In this document: piece by piece, positions 8,832 to 18,442 of the stretch
Layout: every line of letters begins with the position of its first letter
Position numbering within the stretch: position 1 is the stretch's first letter
Assembly: GCF_002394865.1 (NCBI RefSeq)
Contig: NZ_DGUZ01000019.1
Coordinates: 41,988 to 105,987, forward strand
From: Fibrobacter sp. UBA4297
GTDB taxonomy: Bacteria > Fibrobacterota > Fibrobacteria > Fibrobacterales > Fibrobacteraceae
Direction: 5' to 3'
DNA: 64,000 nucleotides
Notes under the pieces: generated by a model
What the model saw: the letters and a program-made list of their open reading frames with translations, nothing else
Databases searched by the model: none
What the model was told of the DNA's origin: nothing
Made by a program: the position numbers and the translations under genes

Positions 8832-9740
8832 ATGGAACCGACAGACGCATTATTCATGATAATTGTAAATATTGTACTTTTTATCATTTTTGCAATAATT
8901 CCTTTACTATTAGGCATTTTCGCCAACATTTCGACCAAGCATCCCAGGGCAATGTCCATTGCAGGGAAAACCGTATCAATTCTACTCACAATTATCACTG
9001 TCATCTCACTTTCGATATCCGTAATATACGCAATCAACGAGCAGGATTCTACACAGCGACCCTATATTTTTGCATGGTGTATTTGCTGGCTACTCATAGC
9101 TATTTTTCCTTTATCAACATTTGACCTCACCACAAGCCAAAAAACAAAAAAGCAAAAGACCTGTTATCTCACCATTTCATTTATTACGTTTTTCCTAATT
9201 CTGTCAGGATCTGAATTTCTATACAATCGAGCGTTTGGATACGTTTTTCAAACGGAACGGTTTGAACTATCCATAAACGATTTTTACTCGAACCATCCTG
9301 AAGCCGATAAAAATAGCGACATCAATATATTCGCATCTATACAAAACGGAGAAGATGAGTTCACAGCGAATATATCCGTATATAAAGATTCTATAACTCT
9401 AAAAGCAACAGAACTCCGTTATATAAGCAGTGAAATTATAAGCAGCGAAAAATTGCAAAAAGATTCTTGTTATCGCAACGACTTGCCGCGTGACTTAGTT
9501 CAAGACATTATTGAAGAAATCACCTATTATCAACCGGAAATTGAATACACCTGGGTAGGAGACCTATGTTTCCATCCATTCGCATTTGTTGAACTTGCCA
9601 ATAATAAAAACGCAACAACGATAATATTGAAACTTCCAGACATTGATGAATATCATCCCAACGCCCAGCGTTTAGCAAAAAAAACCGCGAGTCTTGTAAA
9701 CGATTCAAAAATCAACCCGACAAAAGGTTGTTCCAATTAA
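8832..9740 (+). CDS. Unknown membrane protein, AT-rich
   Basis: 302 residues. Four hydrophobic helices occupy about residues 8-30, 38-62, 75-97 and 105-125. The remaining ~175 residues form a hydrophilic domain rich in Asn, Glu and Ile, ending DSKINPTKGCSN. No family is recognised. Its codon use is more AT-rich than the surrounding housekeeping genes, which fits recent acquisition. It lies 24 bp after the U32-like gene and 18 bp before the DUF6544 gene, so the three may be co-transcribed. Confidence 0.6.
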   Translation: MEPTDALFMIIVNIVLFIIFAIIPLLLGIFANISTKHPRAMSIAGKTVSILLTIITVISLSISVIYAINEQDSTQRPYIFAWCICWLLIAIFPLSTFDLTTSQKTKKQKTCYLTISFITFFLILSGSEFLYNRAFGYVFQTERFELSINDFYSNHPEADKNSDINIFASIQNGEDEFTANISVYKDSITLKATELRYISSEIISSEKLQKDSCYRNDLPRDLVQDIIEEITYYQPEIEYTWVGDLCFHPFAFVELANNKNATTIILKLPDIDEYHPNAQRLAKKTASLVNDSKINPTKGCSN

Positions 9741-9758
9741 TTTCAAACATCAAAAAAA

Positions 9759-10616
9759 ATGAAGAAAACTTTCATGACCATCTTGATTATCATCGGCGCC
9801 ATCATTTTGCTATTGGCGCTTTGGTTCAACATTCCCTATTCGCCCGTCAAGACGCAGTTTCAGAACGATGTTGAAGCAAGGTTGCAAAGCGTCACAGCAC
9901 TCACCGGAACACTAGATTCCGCGAGTATCGCAAGCCTCCCTCCCCTCATTCAAAAATATCTCGAAACAAGCGGTTACATCGGCAGCGAAAGACGCACGCA
10001 CTTAACCATGGAATACAAAGATGTCGATTTTGGCATGGGCGTGAATAAGCCGCGAATCAAAATCGATTACACGCATGTGGACATTGCCGATTCGCCCGAC
10101 AGGCTCGCGTTCATCGACAGCAAAATGTTCGGCATCCCGTTCCAAGGCTACGATTATTACATGAACGGCAAAGGCGGCATGAAGGGTGTCCTCGCGAAAC
10201 TCATCACGCTATTCGACCAGACCGGCCAAACAATGGACAAGGCAAGTCTCATCACCTATCTCGCCGAAGCATTCTTTTTGCCAGAAGCACTCCTAAAAGA
10301 TTTCATCACATTCAAGCAAATTGATGACCACACCGTCGAAGCTACAATTACAAACAAAGGCGTAACCGCAACCGGAATTTTCCATTTCAACAACGCTTAC
10401 GAAATGACCTCGTTTACAACAAATGACCGCGGGCAGATTGCCCCCGACGGAAGCATTGAATACACCCCGTGGGAAGCACAATGCGAAAACTACAAAACCT
10501 ACTCCGACGGCATCAAACGCCCTACCGTTTTCCGCGCAGTATGGAAAAATAAAGACAGAGACTTCGTCTATTTCGACGGAGAAATCAGCAAAGTGAATGG
10601 AGCTAAGGTAAAGTAA
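9759..10616 (+). CDS. DUF6544-like membrane-anchored protein
   Basis: 285 residues with one N-terminal membrane helix (about 4-25), then a soluble domain. It matches what I recall of DUF6544: an early LPPLIQKYLETSGYIG segment, a middle YYMNGKGGMKG, and LITYLAEAFFLPEALL followed by a beta-rich end. The function of the family is unknown. The anchor suggests the domain faces the periplasm. It runs straight into the next small gene: its stop at 10616 is one base before that gene's ATG. Confidence 0.6.
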   Translation: MKKTFMTILIIIGAIILLLALWFNIPYSPVKTQFQNDVEARLQSVTALTGTLDSASIASLPPLIQKYLETSGYIGSERRTHLTMEYKDVDFGMGVNKPRIKIDYTHVDIADSPDRLAFIDSKMFGIPFQGYDYYMNGKGGMKGVLAKLITLFDQTGQTMDKASLITYLAEAFFLPEALLKDFITFKQIDDHTVEATITNKGVTATGIFHFNNAYEMTSFTTNDRGQIAPDGSIEYTPWEAQCENYKTYSDGIKRPTVFRAVWKNKDRDFVYFDGEISKVNGAKVK

Positions 10617-10617
10617 A

Positions 10618-10884
10618 ATGATCCATAAATTAGCAACAGTTTTTTCAATATTGTTATTGATTTATAGTGGAGTTAAAACAGCTTCTTATAAAAATGTTTC
10701 TGGGATATTTTTTAACTTTTATGGAAGTTCTGCAGTAGTATATGGTTTCGGGCTTATCATACTATCTAGTATTTGGCTTATTTGCTGGCATACAAACGCC
10801 TTTAAATTTACAAGTGACAAAAATTGGCCTTATTTGCTATTTTGCAATTACTTAGTTGCAATTATTGTAAAAATCATTATGTAG
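10618..10884 (+). CDS. Small membrane protein, unknown
   Basis: 88 residues with three hydrophobic segments (about 4-20, 36-56, 66-87) and a strongly AT-rich codon choice. The ATG follows the DUF6544 stop directly, suggesting translational coupling. No family recognised. Confidence 0.5.
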   Translation: MIHKLATVFSILLLIYSGVKTASYKNVSGIFFNFYGSSAVVYGFGLIILSSIWLICWHTNAFKFTSDKNWPYLLFCNYLVAIIVKIIM

Positions 10885-10928
10885 TTTTTTAGCGATTTTT
10901 AGGAAATAATATTTCTATTTTATTCCCC

Positions 10929-11111
10929 ATGACACTTCTTTTAGGCATTCTTTTCTTAGCACTTTTCATAAGCGCGATTGTCCGCGGTAAGTTCACGTAC
11001 GGTCAAGCCGATTACGATTTTCACGAGCATCCTGTGCAATTCGTAATCGTGCTCACCTTTATCCTCGGCGTTTCTGCGCTTTGTTTTTATCGATTTATCG
11101 TAGAATTATAG
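10929..11111 (+). CDS. Small membrane protein, unknown
   Basis: 60 residues: a hydrophobic helix at 2-18, a short polar loop FTYGQADYDFHEHP, and a second helix at 33-52. No Shine-Dalgarno sequence is evident. The loop-and-two-helix pattern looks like a real protein rather than chance, but there is no family match. Confidence 0.45.
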   Translation: MTLLLGILFLALFISAIVRGKFTYGQADYDFHEHPVQFVIVLTFILGVSALCFYRFIVEL

Positions 11112-11175
11112 ACTAAACATTTTCAAGAGTTTGTTATATTACAATCTGTAGACAACTTAAAAGAGCAGGTACTTT

Positions 11176-11874
11176 ATGAGCGAGGAAAAAATTACTCCCA
11201 GTTGCAATTCTGAAGACGTAAAAGCAATCACAAAGAGGTGCGCAGAATCCTGGATGAAACGAATCCGAAATTTTGCAGGTTTCTTGGGAATGATTCTCCC
11301 GTGGATAGCTCTCGTCGGCGCGGCTTTCGTCGCACATGCTCAGCCCGCCAAAATCCCCGATGATTTTTGGGCCACGCTCTCCATTTCGGCCACATATTAC
11401 TTGACCCCTGCACTTGCAGGCATCCTTACAACAGCCGCAGTCGTCCTAATGTGCTACAAGGGCTATGACTGGCGCGATGAACTTGTCACAACCATTTCCG
11501 GAATTTTCGGTTTAATGATTGTCATATTCCCTTGCGGTTGCTCCGCTGCAGATAGCAAGATTGTTGGCTTTTTCCAACTGCCCATAGCCGTTTCTAACAT
11601 CATCCACTTAACATCGGCCGTTATATTCTTTATACTTTTGGCCATCAACAGCCTATTCCTTTTCACGCTTGGCGAAAGTGACACCAAGCAAAAAAGGATT
11701 CGTAACATCATTTACAGGGTCTGAGGCATCGGTATGTTCTGCACTTTGTTCCTGCTTGTTTTGCCTATTGAGTTTCCTGCAAAGATTTTCATCGTCGAAG
11801 CAATTGCACTCACGTTCTTTGGTGTGAGCTGGCTTGTGAAAGGTCAAATCTTCGGGTTGCTCAAAGACAAATAA
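11176..11874 (+). pseudogene. Membrane protein interrupted by in-frame TGA
   Basis: The frame from ATG 11176 codes 182 residues with about four membrane helices and stops at TGA 11722-11724. The same frame then continues for 49 codons to TAA 11872-11874. The continuation (GIGMFCTLFLLVLP, then IVEAIALTFFGVSWLVKG) adds two convincing helices and a Lys-rich end. The simplest view is a six-helix protein of about 232 residues with a nonsense mutation between helices. Stop-codon readthrough is the alternative; I see no clear selenocysteine element. AGCAGG precedes the start. The family was not identified with confidence. The next gene lies 3 bp past the final stop on the other strand. Confidence 0.6.
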
Positions 11875-11877
11875 GAG

Positions 11878-12411
11878 CTAGAACGCAAAAGCAAGACCAA
11901 TTCCACCCTGTGGAGTCACACCCATTTTTACCTGGAGGCTCCACTGAGAATCTAAGCTCTTGTTATAAATTTCCACAGCGGAATCCACATAATTGCCAGC
12001 TACATAACCAAGCAAAAATGCGATACCACAAACGCCGACACCGCCAAGCGTAAGCGGCATGCCGATATCGCTATCGCCTGTAAGCCAAGCGACAACGCCA
12101 TAGCCAACAGCCCCACCACCGATAGCGGCAAAGACTAATCCAGGGTAATAAAAGATTTTAGACGTGCTAAGTTCGCTTGCAGCCTCAGGATTTGTTTTCA
12201 ACAAGGTTTCTACAGTTTCATAAGTTGCGGGATTTCCGCCTACATACCATTTTTTTTCAACAACAGCAATTTTTCCATCCGACGTCCGTGATGCCGCAGG
12301 TGATTCGCTATTTACAGCAGCCCCATTGGATGAGTAACTATCCCAAGACTGTGCAAACGACGCACAGGCAAAAAACAGCGTAACAAGAATAGTAGAAACA
12401 AATAAACGCAT
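11878..12411 (-). CDS. Exported protein with two membrane helices, unknown
   Basis: 177 residues with a signal peptide (hydrophobic to about residue 20, ASFAQS cleavage-like). A Ser/Ala-rich linker follows, then VEKKWYVGGNPATYETVETLL. Two Gly-rich hydrophobic segments lie at about 90-112 and 120-140, and the protein ends GLAFAF. The terminal Phe resembles outer-membrane proteins, but the centre looks helical. It lies 16 bp downstream of the outer-membrane-like gene at 12428-13063, probably in one operon. No family recognised. Confidence 0.5.
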   Translation of the reverse strand: MRLFVSTILVTLFFACASFAQSWDSYSSNGAAVNSESPAASRTSDGKIAVVEKKWYVGGNPATYETVETLLKTNPEAASELSTSKIFYYPGLVFAAIGGGAVGYGVVAWLTGDSDIGMPLTLGGVGVCGIAFLLGYVAGNYVDSAVEIYNKSLDSQWSLQVKMGVTPQGGIGLAFAF

Positions 12412-12427
12412 TTTAAACCTCCCTTTA

Positions 12428-13063
12428 TTAGAAAGCGAAACCTAAATACAAGTTAAGATCTATACCAAGACCATCTCCAATGACTTCAAAGTCAACACCG
12501 GCATCCGCTATTTTGTTTGTCGATGTAAAACGAAGACCAAGATCATAACCAAAGACAAAATGACCATTCATAACTTTACGGCCCAAAAGCAATTCAATAC
12601 CCACCATAGAAATAGAACCGCTATGGCGACCATTACTCACGTCATTGGAAAGATACATAAACTGAGGTTCAAGATACCATCCGCGATGTCCTCTACCGCT
12701 TAGGTAAAAACGGAATCCCTCGTTAATACTAAAACCGGAGTTGGTCGTACCATCATAATCACCGCTCAAAATTCCAGGACGCGTTATAAGGGAAAAGCGA
12801 TTACCAAAACCCAATTCAAAGGTAACATAAAAATAGATAAGACCTTGAACGCCATCAACAATGAGCGATACCGGATGAAGCGCCAACGCCATCTTAAAAT
12901 CATCATATTGAGTTTCTTTCGGAGCAGAAGTCTGAGTTTCTTGAGTTTTACTCAAGACTCCAGCAGCGGCGGACGTCTCTTCTGAAGAAGTGTAACCATA
13001 CGGATTATTTGCAAAGACGACACTTGCAAACATAATTGTGGCAATCAAAAATTTCTTTATCAT
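12428..13063 (-). CDS. Probable small outer-membrane beta-barrel protein
   Basis: 211 residues. The signal peptide MIKKFLIATIMFASVVFA is followed by a Ser/Thr/Glu-rich linker. Alternating amphipathic strands with Gly and aromatic residues then run to a C-terminal LYLGFAF ending in Phe, as expected for a barrel inserted by the Bam machinery. No specific family is recognised; the length would suit an 8-stranded barrel. An AAGGAGC-like site precedes ATG 13063. It is the first gene of a likely pair with 11878-12411. Confidence 0.55.
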   Translation of the reverse strand: MIKKFLIATIMFASVVFANNPYGYTSSEETSAAAGVLSKTQETQTSAPKETQYDDFKMALALHPVSLIVDGVQGLIYFYVTFELGFGNRFSLITRPGILSGDYDGTTNSGFSINEGFRFYLSGRGHRGWYLEPQFMYLSNDVSNGRHSGSISMVGIELLLGRKVMNGHFVFGYDLGLRFTSTNKIADAGVDFEVIGDGLGIDLNLYLGFAF

Positions 13064-13157
13064 TCTAGCTCCTTTTTTTATTCAGCCGCAATTTTAGAAA
13101 TTTTATTCTACACAGTCAACATTTATGTACAAAACTGTTATCAAAATAACAATACAC

Positions 13158-15212
13158 TTATTCTAATTCTACTTTAATTTCTACGCCAGGCACCCATACC
13201 TTGGGCGCATTCAGAATCGGAGCAAGGACTTTACGTACGACCGCAAGGTTTTGCGTTTTAATATAAAGTTTTACCCAAAACACATTTTGCACTTTCGGTA
13301 CAAACGCATCAACAGGTCCAAGGACCGTCATCGTAGACTCTTTGCGCAAAATGCTTTCGAGGCGGTTCACCGTATCGCGAAGCAAGTTTTCATCACGCGA
13401 ACCGCAACTAATTTCGACAAGTTTGCAGAACGGCGGATAAAACGCCATCTGGCGGTTCGAAGATTCTAAGTCGGCAAAGCCTTCAAAATCATGGCGAATG
13501 GCATACTGCATCACCGGTTCTGTCGGATTGAGCGTCTGTATAAACACGCGGCCACCGCCACCTGCGCGCCCCGCACGGCCCGCCGTTTGACTCAACAGTT
13601 GATACAAGCGTTCCGTTGAGCGGAAATCGGGAATGCCAAGGCCCGAATCGGCACCGACAATTCCTACAAGCTTTACGCCCGGAAAGTCGTGACCTTTCGC
13701 GACCATCTGCGTTCCAAGCAAAATGTTGTATTCACGATTCCTGAACGATGTCAATATTTTTTCGACAGCGCCCACATTCTGCGTCGTATCGCGATCCATG
13801 CGAATCACTTTCGCATCGGCCACCCATTCATGGATTTCTTCTTCGAGTTTTTCGATTGCGCCCCCGACAAATTCATACGTTTCGGCACCGCATGTCGGGC
13901 ACGGCGTATCCACCGGATAAAGTGCTGCGCAGTAATGGCACATCAGCGCATTGTACTGTTTATGATAAACTAGCGGAATATGACAATGCTTGCAGTAAAG
14001 CGTTTCACCACATTCAGAACAAACTCTAATCTTAGAGTAACCGCGACGATTCATGAGGATAATCGCCTGGTCGCCACCCGCAATGCAATCCGAAAGCGCT
14101 TCGCGCAATGCAGGAGACATGAGCACGCCTTTTTGCTGGCGCACCTTGCCCATATCAATCACTTTCACTTCGGGGAGAGGCGCCGCAGTCGCACGATTCT
14201 TGAGAGTCAACAGCTTGAGGTTCCCAGCCTTTGCATTGCGGAACGTTTCAAGACAAGGCGTTGCTGAACCAAGCACAACAAGCGCTCCATACTTCTGTGC
14301 CAAGTGGAAAGCCAAGTCACGCGTATGGTAACGCGGAGCCGGATCCTGTTGTTTAAACGAAGAATCATGCTCTTCGTCCAAAATAACAACATCAAAATCA
14401 AACGGCGAAAGAATGGCGCTGCGCGTCCCGAGCACCACTTTCGCAGAACCATCGAGCACAGCCAAATAGCCCGCACGCTTTTGCGGAGCCGAGAGCGCCG
14501 AATGCAACACCACAACAGGAACTTTCAAATAATCTTCAAAACGAGACGCCGTCTGCGGAGTAAGCCCAATTTCTGGCACAAGAATGAGCACGCGCTTTTT
14601 TCGCTTAAGTGCTTCGCGCACCAATTCCTGATAAACTCTCGTCTTGCCACTGCCGGTCACGCCATGCAGGAGCGTTCCACGAAAACCGTCCTTATCCAAA
14701 TCTTCAACAAGACTGGCAAGCGCAGTCTCTTGTTCGCCTGTCAAGGGGGGCAGGTCCGAACAGACCTCCATTTCAGGTCCATTTGATAGAGCCTCGCCCC
14801 GAGGTTCAGATTTTTCAGCCAGCAAGGCATCGAGGAACTTGTCAAAATCAGCAGGCCAAAACACGTTCAGCGTGCGCATGGGCGAACTTATATAATACTT
14901 AGACACCCATTCTAGCGATTCCATATAACGTTCAGAAAACACATAGCCCGACTCATGCGGACACGCATACCGGACATCGAACGACGGTTTATCGCAATGG
15001 ACACGACTCACCAAAGCAAGCGTCGGCTTACGGCGGGCAAGCTGCACCCAGACGACACTCCCCCGCTGGATATTTACACCTTCCGGCACCCCGTAAGTAA
15101 ATACCGACGGGGACAATGGGATGTAAACCTCGCAAAAACGCGACAGAAGCGCTGATTTACAGCGTACCTTAACCATCTCCGGAGCAGACGTTTTGGGAAT
15201 TCTTTTGGCCAC
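13158..15212 (-). CDS. priA: Primosomal replication protein N' (PriA helicase)
   Basis: 684 residues, normal length. PriA reloads the replicative helicase at stalled forks. Seen in order: the N-terminal 3' DNA-binding domain (CEVYIPLSPSVFTYGVPEG), Walker A LLHGVTGSGKTRVYQ, the DEEH box in VVILDEEHDSSFKQQ, and paired zinc-binding cysteines (CSECGETLYCKHCH and MCHYCAALYPVDTPCPTC). Helicase motifs V/VI follow as TQMVAKGHDFPGVKL and QTAGRAGRAG. The listed start is a GTG at 15212; an ATG at 15176 (MVKVRCKS) would also keep the whole first domain and cannot be excluded. It stands alone, divergent from the DUF349 gene. Confidence 0.96.
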   Translation of the reverse strand: MAKRIPKTSAPEMVKVRCKSALLSRFCEVYIPLSPSVFTYGVPEGVNIQRGSVVWVQLARRKPTLALVSRVHCDKPSFDVRYACPHESGYVFSERYMESLEWVSKYYISSPMRTLNVFWPADFDKFLDALLAEKSEPRGEALSNGPEMEVCSDLPPLTGEQETALASLVEDLDKDGFRGTLLHGVTGSGKTRVYQELVREALKRKKRVLILVPEIGLTPQTASRFEDYLKVPVVVLHSALSAPQKRAGYLAVLDGSAKVVLGTRSAILSPFDFDVVILDEEHDSSFKQQDPAPRYHTRDLAFHLAQKYGALVVLGSATPCLETFRNAKAGNLKLLTLKNRATAAPLPEVKVIDMGKVRQQKGVLMSPALREALSDCIAGGDQAIILMNRRGYSKIRVCSECGETLYCKHCHIPLVYHKQYNALMCHYCAALYPVDTPCPTCGAETYEFVGGAIEKLEEEIHEWVADAKVIRMDRDTTQNVGAVEKILTSFRNREYNILLGTQMVAKGHDFPGVKLVGIVGADSGLGIPDFRSTERLYQLLSQTAGRAGRAGGGGRVFIQTLNPTEPVMQYAIRHDFEGFADLESSNRQMAFYPPFCKLVEISCGSRDENLLRDTVNRLESILRKESTMTVLGPVDAFVPKVQNVFWVKLYIKTQNLAVVRKVLAPILNAPKVWVPGVEIKVELE

Positions 15213-15342
15213 GCGGCAAAGATAGTATTGTTACAAGCTTAAATGGGCATAAATTCGTATAGATTTTCCTGACCTTAATATTTTTTTAGTTAGATTATGC
15301 TATACGGAGCCGAAAAGGCGCCGCCTACCTATTGGAGATATT

Positions 15343-18255
15343 ATGAGCTTTTTTGACGCATTTAAACCGAAATGGCAAAATTCCAATCCAGCAAAGCGCA
15401 TCGAAGCGATTGCCGACTTGGATGAACTCACTAGTCAAGACATTGTCGAACGAGTGGCCCTTTCTGATGATAATGTCGAAGTGCGAATGGCTGCAGTTAA
15501 GAAACTTGCAATTATTAAGACACTTCAGGATATTTCGACAAAAGACAGCGATGCCGGCGTACGCCGTTTGGCAGAATCGAGAGCTTTCGAAGAAATCGTC
15601 AAGAAGCTGAAAGACTTTAACGAATCCACTCTGAATAGCGAAGTCCTCGGCTACATCGAAGCCATCAAGGACACGCGCTATACCGAAGATGTCCTCAAAG
15701 CAACAAACAACGTAACTTTGAAGAGAGAACTTGTCAAGCAGTGCACCAAGCAGTCCTTGCTCGCCCAGATTGCAGCACGCGATGCAAGCGAAGAAATCGC
15801 ACTGCAAGCCGCAGACCGCGTAACGTCTGAATCGTTGCAGGCAGACCTCATCAAGAGTTCCAAGCACACTTCCGTCCGCAAGAAGATTTCGGATAAAGTT
15901 CGTGCAAAGAAAGAAGCCGAAGACAATGGCAGAAAGGCCGCCGAACTCTTGCAGAGCAAGCGCGAAGCCCTCATCAAGCAGGCACACTTCCTCGCCGCCC
16001 AAAAGGACGCTTTTGCCACCAAGCCACAGTTCGACGATTTGATGAACGAAGCAAACGCCCTCGGCATGGGCGAATCTGCTGCAACACTCAATGAAATTTA
16101 CGAAAGCTTCAACAAGTTCTACGACGAAGCAAACGCTGCAAAGAAGGCTGCCGAAAATGCCGAAGCCGAAAAGCAGGCAAAAATTGCACGCCTCACGGAA
16201 GCGCTTACTGAACTCGAAGGTTTTGTCGAAGCAGGCACGACCGAAGAAAACGCTGACCGCGTAAGCGCCATCATCCAGGAATGGAACGAAGGCAAGTCCG
16301 TCATGGACGCCGCTTTGATCAAGCGCTTCAACAATGCCTACTTCAAGTCCCAGGAAGCAAAGAAGATTGAAATTCCGTCCGCAGAATCTGAAAACGCAAG
16401 CGAAGAAGAAATAGCCATCCGCAAGAGCCTTCTCGAACGTCTCCAGGCACTCTCCGAAACGGAAATCGATGAAAACACGGGCAAGCACTTGCATGCCATC
16501 GTCCGCGAATGGGAAAAGCTTTCGCTCCTCGAAGGCGATGACCCGATTCTCCAGGCTTATAACGCTCTCCGCACCAAGTTAAGCGAACTTATCGGCGCGT
16601 TCAACGAAAAGGCCCAGAAGGTCATCGAAGAAAATTCCAAGAAGCTCCGCGGTCTCATCGAACGCATCCAGAACATCGACGAAAACCAGGAATTCCGCGA
16701 AATCCACAAGATTCTCCGCGACACTTATCAGGAATGGAAGGAAATCGTCGGCGAGAACAAGTTCAAGTACCACGACCTCTGGCAGGAATACAAGATTGCC
16801 ACCTCGCGTTTCCAGGAAATGCAGCAGTGGGAAAACTGGCACAACGAAAAGGACCGCGACACCATCATCGAAGAAATGGACGCGCTCTCCAAAGAAACTC
16901 CGAGCCAGGCTGTGCTTGCCAAGTTCCGCGAACTCTGCAGCAAGTGGCGTGAAATCGGCCCGATTTCTGCAGCCAAGTTCCAAGACTACCGCGACCGATT
17001 CCAAGCTCTCGTAGACAAGGTCAAGGAAAACTGCGCACCGTTCATCGAAGAACAGAACGCCGAACGCCAAAAGAACCTCGTCGACAAGGAAGCCCTCTGC
17101 CAGAAGGTCGAAGACCTCGTTGCTAACGCTGAAATTTTCTGGAAGGACAAGTTCAAGGCAGTGCAGGAAATCCAGGAAAACTGGAAGAACATCGGCATGG
17201 TCCCGAAAGAAGCTTTTGCAGCCCTCAATAAGCGTTTCAAGGACGCTGTGAACGCCTTCTACGCCCAACACAAGGAAAATGTGAAGCACGAAGACGAAAG
17301 CCGCGAAGCCAACTACGAAAAGAAGGTCGCTCTCTGTATCGAAGCCGAAGCCATCAAGGATTCGACCGATTGGAACGCCACCTCCACCAAGCTCAAGCAG
17401 TTGCAGGACGCTTGGAAAGCTACAGGTCCAGTGCCGAAGAGCAAGTCCGACGAAATCTGGACGCGCTTCCGTACCGCTTGCGATTCCTTCTTCGAAAAGA
17501 AGCGCGGCCACTTTGAAGAAATGGATGCTGCCAAACAGAAGAATCTCGAACAGAAGCAGGCCCTCTGCGAAAAGCTCGAAGCTCTCGACATCGCCAACAT
17601 CACTCCGGAAGTCATCGATGCTTACAAGGCCATTGATGCCGAATGGAAGACGATTGGCATGGTCCCGAAGGACGCCGTCGAAAGCATCAACGAACGCTTC
17701 AACGCTATCGTCAATAAGATTGTCGCCAAGATGGCTGAATCTGACCCGGAACTCCAGGCCAAGATTGCAGATATCAAGAAGAAAAAGCAGGAAATGATCG
17801 AAAAGGTCCGCCAGTTTGCCGAAAGCGCAGGCTCCAACCAGCTCGCCGATGCCGTTCGCGACATCCAGAAGGAATGGGTCACGCTCGGTTCTTGCGGCAG
17901 TGACGATGATGAACTCCGCAAGGCATTCCGCGATGTCTGCGACGACTTCTTCACCCGTCGTCGTGACCAGCTCGACATTCAGGAACAGGCTCGCCAGAAC
18001 AATCTCCAAAAGAAGATTCTCCTCTGCGAACAGGCCGAAGACTTGCTCACCGACTTGAATGATCAAACGGTCGTTGCCTCGATGAACAAGGTCAAGCATT
18101 TCCGCCGTTTGTGGAAGGAAGTCGGAGCCGTCCCTCGTGAACACTCCGAAAAGATCTGGAAACGCTTCAATTCTGCTTGCGACCAGGTGTTCGCCTTCGG
18201 CCGCAAGGACGAAAAGAAGGAAGAAGCTCCGGCAGCCGCAACGACCGAAGCTTAA
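15343..18255 (+). CDS. Large DUF349-repeat protein
   Basis: 970 residues, acidic and almost wholly helical. An N-terminal region resembling HEAT-like repeats (VEVRMAAVKKLAII) leads into a long coiled-coil stretch. At least six repeats of DUF349 type follow, each with a W-K-x-[IV]-G-x-[VA]-P-x-x pattern (for example NWKNIGMVPKEAF, EWKTIGMVPKDAV, LWKEVGAVPREH). DUF349 proteins are widespread but of unknown role. GGAGAT lies just before the ATG. A promoter-like TATGCT occurs about 40 bp upstream. The tail is Ala/Glu-rich. A hairpin terminator follows. Confidence 0.85.
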   Translation: MSFFDAFKPKWQNSNPAKRIEAIADLDELTSQDIVERVALSDDNVEVRMAAVKKLAIIKTLQDISTKDSDAGVRRLAESRAFEEIVKKLKDFNESTLNSEVLGYIEAIKDTRYTEDVLKATNNVTLKRELVKQCTKQSLLAQIAARDASEEIALQAADRVTSESLQADLIKSSKHTSVRKKISDKVRAKKEAEDNGRKAAELLQSKREALIKQAHFLAAQKDAFATKPQFDDLMNEANALGMGESAATLNEIYESFNKFYDEANAAKKAAENAEAEKQAKIARLTEALTELEGFVEAGTTEENADRVSAIIQEWNEGKSVMDAALIKRFNNAYFKSQEAKKIEIPSAESENASEEEIAIRKSLLERLQALSETEIDENTGKHLHAIVREWEKLSLLEGDDPILQAYNALRTKLSELIGAFNEKAQKVIEENSKKLRGLIERIQNIDENQEFREIHKILRDTYQEWKEIVGENKFKYHDLWQEYKIATSRFQEMQQWENWHNEKDRDTIIEEMDALSKETPSQAVLAKFRELCSKWREIGPISAAKFQDYRDRFQALVDKVKENCAPFIEEQNAERQKNLVDKEALCQKVEDLVANAEIFWKDKFKAVQEIQENWKNIGMVPKEAFAALNKRFKDAVNAFYAQHKENVKHEDESREANYEKKVALCIEAEAIKDSTDWNATSTKLKQLQDAWKATGPVPKSKSDEIWTRFRTACDSFFEKKRGHFEEMDAAKQKNLEQKQALCEKLEALDIANITPEVIDAYKAIDAEWKTIGMVPKDAVESINERFNAIVNKIVAKMAESDPELQAKIADIKKKKQEMIEKVRQFAESAGSNQLADAVRDIQKEWVTLGSCGSDDDELRKAFRDVCDDFFTRRRDQLDIQEQARQNNLQKKILLCEQAEDLLTDLNDQTVVASMNKVKHFRRLWKEVGAVPREHSEKIWKRFNSACDQVFAFGRKDEKKEEAPAAATTEA

Positions 18256-18308
18256 GCGATCAGAGAAGGTCTCCACGACCTTGCCAAGTTCACTTAAAAG
18301 ACCTTGTC

Positions 18309-18360
18309 ATGCCCGCCTACCTGTCCTCGCTTGACGGGGACGAGCGGGCATCTCCTTTTT
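18309..18360 (+). terminator. Long hairpin terminator after the DUF349 gene
   Basis: ATGCCCGC (18309-18316) pairs with GCGGGCAT (18344-18351), with an inner GTCC/GGAC pairing and a T5 run at 18356-18360. Confidence 0.65.
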
Positions 18361-18377
18361 ATACGCTAGAGAATGAA

Positions 18378-18404
18378 GATTCCCGGTCAAGCCGGGAATG
18401 ACAA
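18378..18404. repeat. GATTCCCG...CGGGAATGACA palindromic repeat
   Basis: GATTCCCGG, a short loop, then CCGGGAATGACAA. Related copies sit at 24480-24506 and 28547-28574, always intergenic. The final ATGACA could be misread as a start codon for the next gene. Confidence 0.65.
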
Positions 18405-18442
18405 ACAGACTAAATCCTTCTGCATTTTCTATTTTTTATTTC

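Noticed and set aside
11722..11760. Selenocysteine insertion at the in-frame TGA
   Set aside because: No convincing stem-loop directly after the TGA and no catalytic context in a membrane helix protein; mutation is more likely.
15325..18276. Two long minus-strand frames opposite the DUF349 gene
   Set aside because: They are antisense shadows of a Glu/Lys-rich coding sequence; the plus frame has regular DUF349 repeats and a ribosome site.
18398..18442. Longer N-terminus for the Sua5 gene from 18398
   Set aside because: That start lies in the ATGACA end of a palindromic repeat; the family N-terminus fits ATG 18443.
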